A stretch of 7,139 nt of DNA from Acetobacteraceae bacterium. GTDB lineage: Bacteria > Pseudomonadota > Alphaproteobacteria > Acetobacterales > Acetobacteraceae. Of the stretch, positions 4,527-7,139 are shown in pieces (position 1 is the first letter of the stretch; the number at the start of each line of letters is the position of its first letter). The notes beneath the pieces were generated by a model. The model worked only from the letters and a program-made list of their open reading frames with translations, ran no database searches and was not told where the DNA came from. The position numbers and the translations under genes are program-made. The stretch is from contig CANFIE010000206.1 in NCBI GenBank assembly GCA_947446625.1, forward strand, positions 1 to 7,139, read 5' to 3'.

Positions 4527-6353
4527 ATGCGAGCTACCAGCCACATGGCCCCGCGTACCTTGCGCCCACTTCTTAGTGGGATGATGCTGGGAGCGACGCT
4601 TTGGTTTGGGGCTCAGGTCCCGGCCCAGGCGGAACGGGCCGACAACCAGACCGCCATGAGCGTTCCCCGCCCCAGCACCGGAGGTGCCGTGCCGGGCTTG
4701 CCGCAGGTGTTGGCTCCGTCCGACGCCGCGCGGCTGAGACGCGTCTTCGACCTCCAGGCCCGTGGGGAGCTGGCCGGCGCGGCGCGTGAAACCGAACGCC
4801 TCGACGACCGCCGCCTGATGGGCCACGTGCTGGCCGACCGCTATCTGCGCCCGGCAGCCGAGGCCACCGCACCGCAATTGCAGATTTGGCTGAGCCATTA
4901 CGCCGACCACCCGGACGCCCAGCCGCTTTACGAGCTGCTGACCCGGCGCCTGCCGCGTGGCGCCACCATGCCCGAGCCGCCGCCGGCCCCCGCCCCCCTG
5001 CCGCCCGAGGCCGAGTTGGCCCCCGAGGACCAGGACCCGGCCGCCCCGGTGCTGAGCCGCAGCCCGGCGCTGGACCGCCAGGTGCGCGACAAGGCGCGCG
5101 AGGGCAACCTGGCCATGGGCATCACCCTGATCCAGCGCGCCCGCCTCTCCCCGGCCTATGCCGCCCGGCTGAAGACCGAGCTGGCCCAAGGGCTGTTCCA
5201 GGCCGGGTTCGACGACGAGGCGTTCCGCGCCGCCGCCGAGGTGGCGCGTGGCACCGAGAACCGCGCCGCCGCCGCCTTCGTGGCCGGACTGGCCGCCTGG
5301 GGCCAGGAACGCTACGAAACCGCCCTGCCCTTCTTTGAGCGCGCCGCCCGGGCTGAATCCGCCCCCGCCCTGCGCGCCGCCGCCGCCTTCTGGACCGCCC
5401 GCGCCGCCGTGCGCAGCCGCCGGCCGCAGCTCTACGTCTCCTGGATGCTCCAGGCGGCGCAGGAACCGCGCACCTTCTACGGCCTGATCGCCCGCCGGGC
5501 GCTGGGGCTGCCCTCGGGCTTTGCCTGGGAACAGGATTTGGCCGGCGAGGCCGAAGCCGCCGCCGTGGCCGAGGTGGCCGGGGGCTGGCGCGCCCTGGCG
5601 CTGCTGCAACTGGGCCAGACCGAACGTGCCGAGGCCGAGCTGCGCCAGCTTTGGGGCCAGGCGAAGAACAACCCTGGCCTGGTGCAGGCCATGCTGGTGG
5701 TGGCCAATCAGGCTGGGCTTTCCGGCCTGGCCGCCCAACTCGCCGCCGCCTCGCAAAGCGCCGACGGCCGCCCGCGCGACTTTGCCCGCTTCCCGGTGCC
5801 GCAATTGCTGCCCCAGGGCGGCTTCCGCGTGGACCCCTCGCTGCTCTACGCCCTGGCCTTGCAGGAAAGTAACTTCGACAGCCGGGTGATCTCCCCCGCC
5901 GGTGCCCGTGGCCTGTTGCAGCTGATGCCCGCCACCGCCAGCTTCGTGGCGAATGACCCCAGCCTGCGCGGCGCCAATGTGCAGCGCCTGCACGACCCCG
6001 CCTTCAGCCTGGAGGTTGGCCAGCGCTACATCCATGTGCTGGCCCGCAATGAAGCGGTGGATGGCGACCTGGTACGCCTGCTGGCCGGCTACAATGCCGG
6101 CATTGGCAACCTTGCCAAGTGGCAGCCCGCCAATGGCCACCGCGAGGACCCGCTGCTGTTCATTGAGAGCATTCCGATCAATGAAACCCGCAACTTCGTG
6201 CAGCGCGTGCTGGCCTATTCCTGGATCTACGCCAGCCGGCTCGGCCTGCCCGCCCGCAGCCTGGACCAGTTGGCCGCCGGCGGCTTCCCCCGCTTCGCCC
6301 AGCCGGATGAAGTGACGGCCATGCTGCGCGACAGGTCGCGCCGGCTGAACTGA
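4527..6353 (+). CDS. Soluble lytic murein transglycosylase, Slt70-like (GH23)
   Basis: Periplasmic peptidoglycan-cleaving enzyme that cuts the MurNAc-GlcNAc bond and forms 1,6-anhydromuropeptides in wall turnover. Numbered from 4527 it has 608 residues. A Sec signal peptide is visible: a basic start (MAPRTLRPLL from the ATG at 4545), a hydrophobic core, and an AQA cleavage site about 29 residues after that ATG. A helical part follows, then a Pro/Glu-rich linker (about 149-175) and an Ala-rich alpha-superhelical region (about 180-410) like the Slt70 doughnut domain. The C-terminal catalytic domain begins near 430, with ALQESNFDS carrying the catalytic Glu447, then SPAGARGLLQLMPATA and the GYNAG motif (521-525). 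It is close to Slt70 in length. Neither ATG (4527 or 4545) has a clear ribosome site, so the start is uncertain by 6 residues. moaB follows 33 bases downstream and is probably co-transcribed. Confidence 0.95.
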   Translation: MRATSHMAPRTLRPLLSGMMLGATLWFGAQVPAQAERADNQTAMSVPRPSTGGAVPGLPQVLAPSDAARLRRVFDLQARGELAGAARETERLDDRRLMGHVLADRYLRPAAEATAPQLQIWLSHYADHPDAQPLYELLTRRLPRGATMPEPPPAPAPLPPEAELAPEDQDPAAPVLSRSPALDRQVRDKAREGNLAMGITLIQRARLSPAYAARLKTELAQGLFQAGFDDEAFRAAAEVARGTENRAAAAFVAGLAAWGQERYETALPFFERAARAESAPALRAAAAFWTARAAVRSRRPQLYVSWMLQAAQEPRTFYGLIARRALGLPSGFAWEQDLAGEAEAAAVAEVAGGWRALALLQLGQTERAEAELRQLWGQAKNNPGLVQAMLVVANQAGLSGLAAQLAAASQSADGRPRDFARFPVPQLLPQGGFRVDPSLLYALALQESNFDSRVISPAGARGLLQLMPATASFVANDPSLRGANVQRLHDPAFSLEVGQRYIHVLARNEAVDGDLVRLLAGYNAGIGNLAKWQPANGHREDPLLFIESIPINETRNFVQRVLAYSWIYASRLGLPARSLDQLAAGGFPRFAQPDEVTAMLRDRSRRLN

Positions 6354-6386
6354 TGCGGTAGGGTTCTCGGCAAGGAGCACAACGCC

Positions 6387-6920
6387 ATGCCGATCGACGA
6401 AAGCCGCAAATTCCTGCCCGTGAACATCGCGGTGCTCACCGTCTCCGACACGCGAACCCTGGCCGAGGACAAGTCCGGCCAGACCTTGCAGGACCGCATC
6501 ACTGCCGCCGGCCACCACTGCGTGGCGCGGCAGATTGTGCGCGACGAGGCCGACCTGATTGAACAGCTGCTGCGCGGCTGGGTGGCGGACCCGCAGGTGG
6601 ACTGCGTCATCACCACCGGCGGCACCGGCATTACCGGCCGGGACGTGACGCCCGAGGCGTTCAAGCGCGTGCTGGAAAAGGAGATCGAGGGCTTTGGCGA
6701 GCTGTTCCGCATGCTCAGCTACGCCAAGATCGGCACCTCAACCATGCAGTCCCGCGCGCTCGGCGGGGTGGCGGGCGGCACTTATCTCTTCGCCCTGCCC
6801 GGCTCCACCGGCGCCTGCAAGGACGCCTGGGACGATATTTTGCTGTTCCAACTCGACTCGCGGCACCGCCCCTGCAACCTGGTGGAGCTGATGCCGCGCC
6901 TGCTGGAACACCTCAAATAA
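6387..6920 (+). CDS. moaB: Molybdenum cofactor biosynthesis protein MoaB
   Basis: MoaB/MogA family protein of 177 residues, the usual MoaB length. It is a cytoplasmic enzyme acting on molybdopterin in molybdenum cofactor synthesis. In organisms without MogA, MoaB is thought to adenylate molybdopterin before metal insertion; E. coli MoaB itself is not clearly active. Visible features are IAVLTVSDTRT (14-24), the molybdopterin-binding TTGGTGITGRDVTPEA (76-91) with conserved Asp86, SRALGGVAGGTYLFALPGS (122-140), and the C-terminal NLVELMPRLLEHL. The ATG at 6387 is supported by AAGGAG 9 bases upstream. It follows the lytic transglycosylase after 33 bases with no terminator between, so the two probably share a transcript, though their functions are unrelated. 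No other molybdenum cofactor gene is in the window. The stop lies 7 bases from the convergent P450 stop. Confidence 0.95.
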   Translation: MPIDESRKFLPVNIAVLTVSDTRTLAEDKSGQTLQDRITAAGHHCVARQIVRDEADLIEQLLRGWVADPQVDCVITTGGTGITGRDVTPEAFKRVLEKEIEGFGELFRMLSYAKIGTSTMQSRALGGVAGGTYLFALPGSTGACKDAWDDILLFQLDSRHRPCNLVELMPRLLEHLK

Positions 6921-6927
6921 GGTTGCG

Positions 6928-7139
6928 CTACGCCGGAATCCGCACCGGCAGAGACGCATAGCCGCGCACGAAGGACGAGAATACCCGCTTCGGCTCGCCC
7001 ACCACTTCCACCGCCGGGAAGCGCTTCAGCAGTTCTTCCCACAGAATCTTCAGCTGCAATTCCGCCAGCCGGTTGCCCACGCAGCGGTGGATGCCAAAGC
7101 CGAAGGAAATGTGCTGCCGCGGCCGCTTGCGGTCCACAA
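6928..7139 (-). CDS. Cytochrome P450, C-terminal end only, CYP153-like (cut by window edge)
   Basis: The last 70 or so codons of a bacterial cytochrome P450, a heme-thiolate monooxygenase. The gene enters from beyond 7139 and ends at the TAG at 6928-6930. The heme-binding loop FGFGIHRCVG is complete, with the iron-ligating Cys encoded at 7081-7083. The L helix RLAELQLKILWEELLKRF and the C-terminal beta region VRGYASLPVRIPA follow. The HRCVGNRLAELQ version of the loop, together with the LPVRI ending, resembles CYP153 terminal alkane hydroxylases and related soluble class I P450s as I recall them. The diagnostic I helix, K helix and substrate-recognition regions are outside the window, so the family is only suggested. 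The GTG at 7135-7137 reads as an internal valine, not a start. The gene is convergent with moaB, with only 7 bases between the stops and no room for a terminator. Confidence 0.93.
   Translation of the reverse strand, partial: VDRKRPRQHISFGFGIHRCVGNRLAELQLKILWEELLKRFPAVEVVGEPKRVFSSFVRGYASLPVRIPA

Noticed and set aside
4503..6518. 671-codon open frame on the - strand opposite the lytic transglycosylase
   Set aside because: Its product is Gly/Gln/His-rich low-complexity sequence without a recognisable domain. It runs across the lytic transglycosylase, which has clear catalytic motifs, and into moaB. Long antisense frames are expected at this GC content.

Overview
This GC-rich window (strong G/C third-position bias, long antisense open frames) looks like a chromosomal segment of an alphaproteobacterium. 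The gene set (ETF-QO, a family-4-type uracil-DNA glycosylase with the alphaproteobacterial sequence style, a soluble lytic transglycosylase, MoaB and a CYP153-like P450) suggests a sphingomonad-type aerobe. That placement is inference from recalled gene content and was not tested by a search. No insertion sequence, phage gene, CRISPR array, tRNA or rRNA was seen.

Layout. The first 76 bases hold no complete gene, only a possible 14-codon tail of a + strand gene ending at 45. On the - strand, 1611 down to 77 is a tight three-gene operon: a glutathione S-transferase family protein, a 92-residue cupin and a FucA-like class II aldolase, separated by 5 and 3 bases. Between this operon and the next - strand gene lies a 222-base gap. 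It holds a 9-bp terminator-like hairpin and a tandem array of 70-bp units that copy the last 11 codons plus stop of the neighbouring ETF-QO gene. ETF-QO (3471 to 1834) passes electrons from ETF to ubiquinone. A 94-base divergent gap separates it from a + strand uracil-DNA glycosylase-like gene (3566-4387), which ends at a probable intrinsic terminator. A secreted lytic transglycosylase (4527-6353) and moaB (6387-6920) follow, 33 bases apart and probably co-transcribed. The window ends inside a convergent cytochrome P450 gene, of which only the heme-binding C-terminal end is present.

How the genes fit together. Most are single-copy housekeeping functions: respiratory electron entry, base-excision repair, cell-wall turnover and molybdenum cofactor synthesis. 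The CYP153-like P450 and ETF-QO could both serve alkane or fatty-acid oxidation, but they are not in one operon, so this is only suggestive. The role of the GST-cupin-aldolase operon is unknown. Its aldolase keeps the full FucA active site, yet no fucose pathway gene is visible.

I did not find a clear new multi-gene system. The observations most worth checking are the 70-bp tandem array derived from the ETF-QO 3' end, with its alternative hairpins, and the complete absence of cysteine from a glycosylase whose family normally carries a 4Fe-4S cluster.
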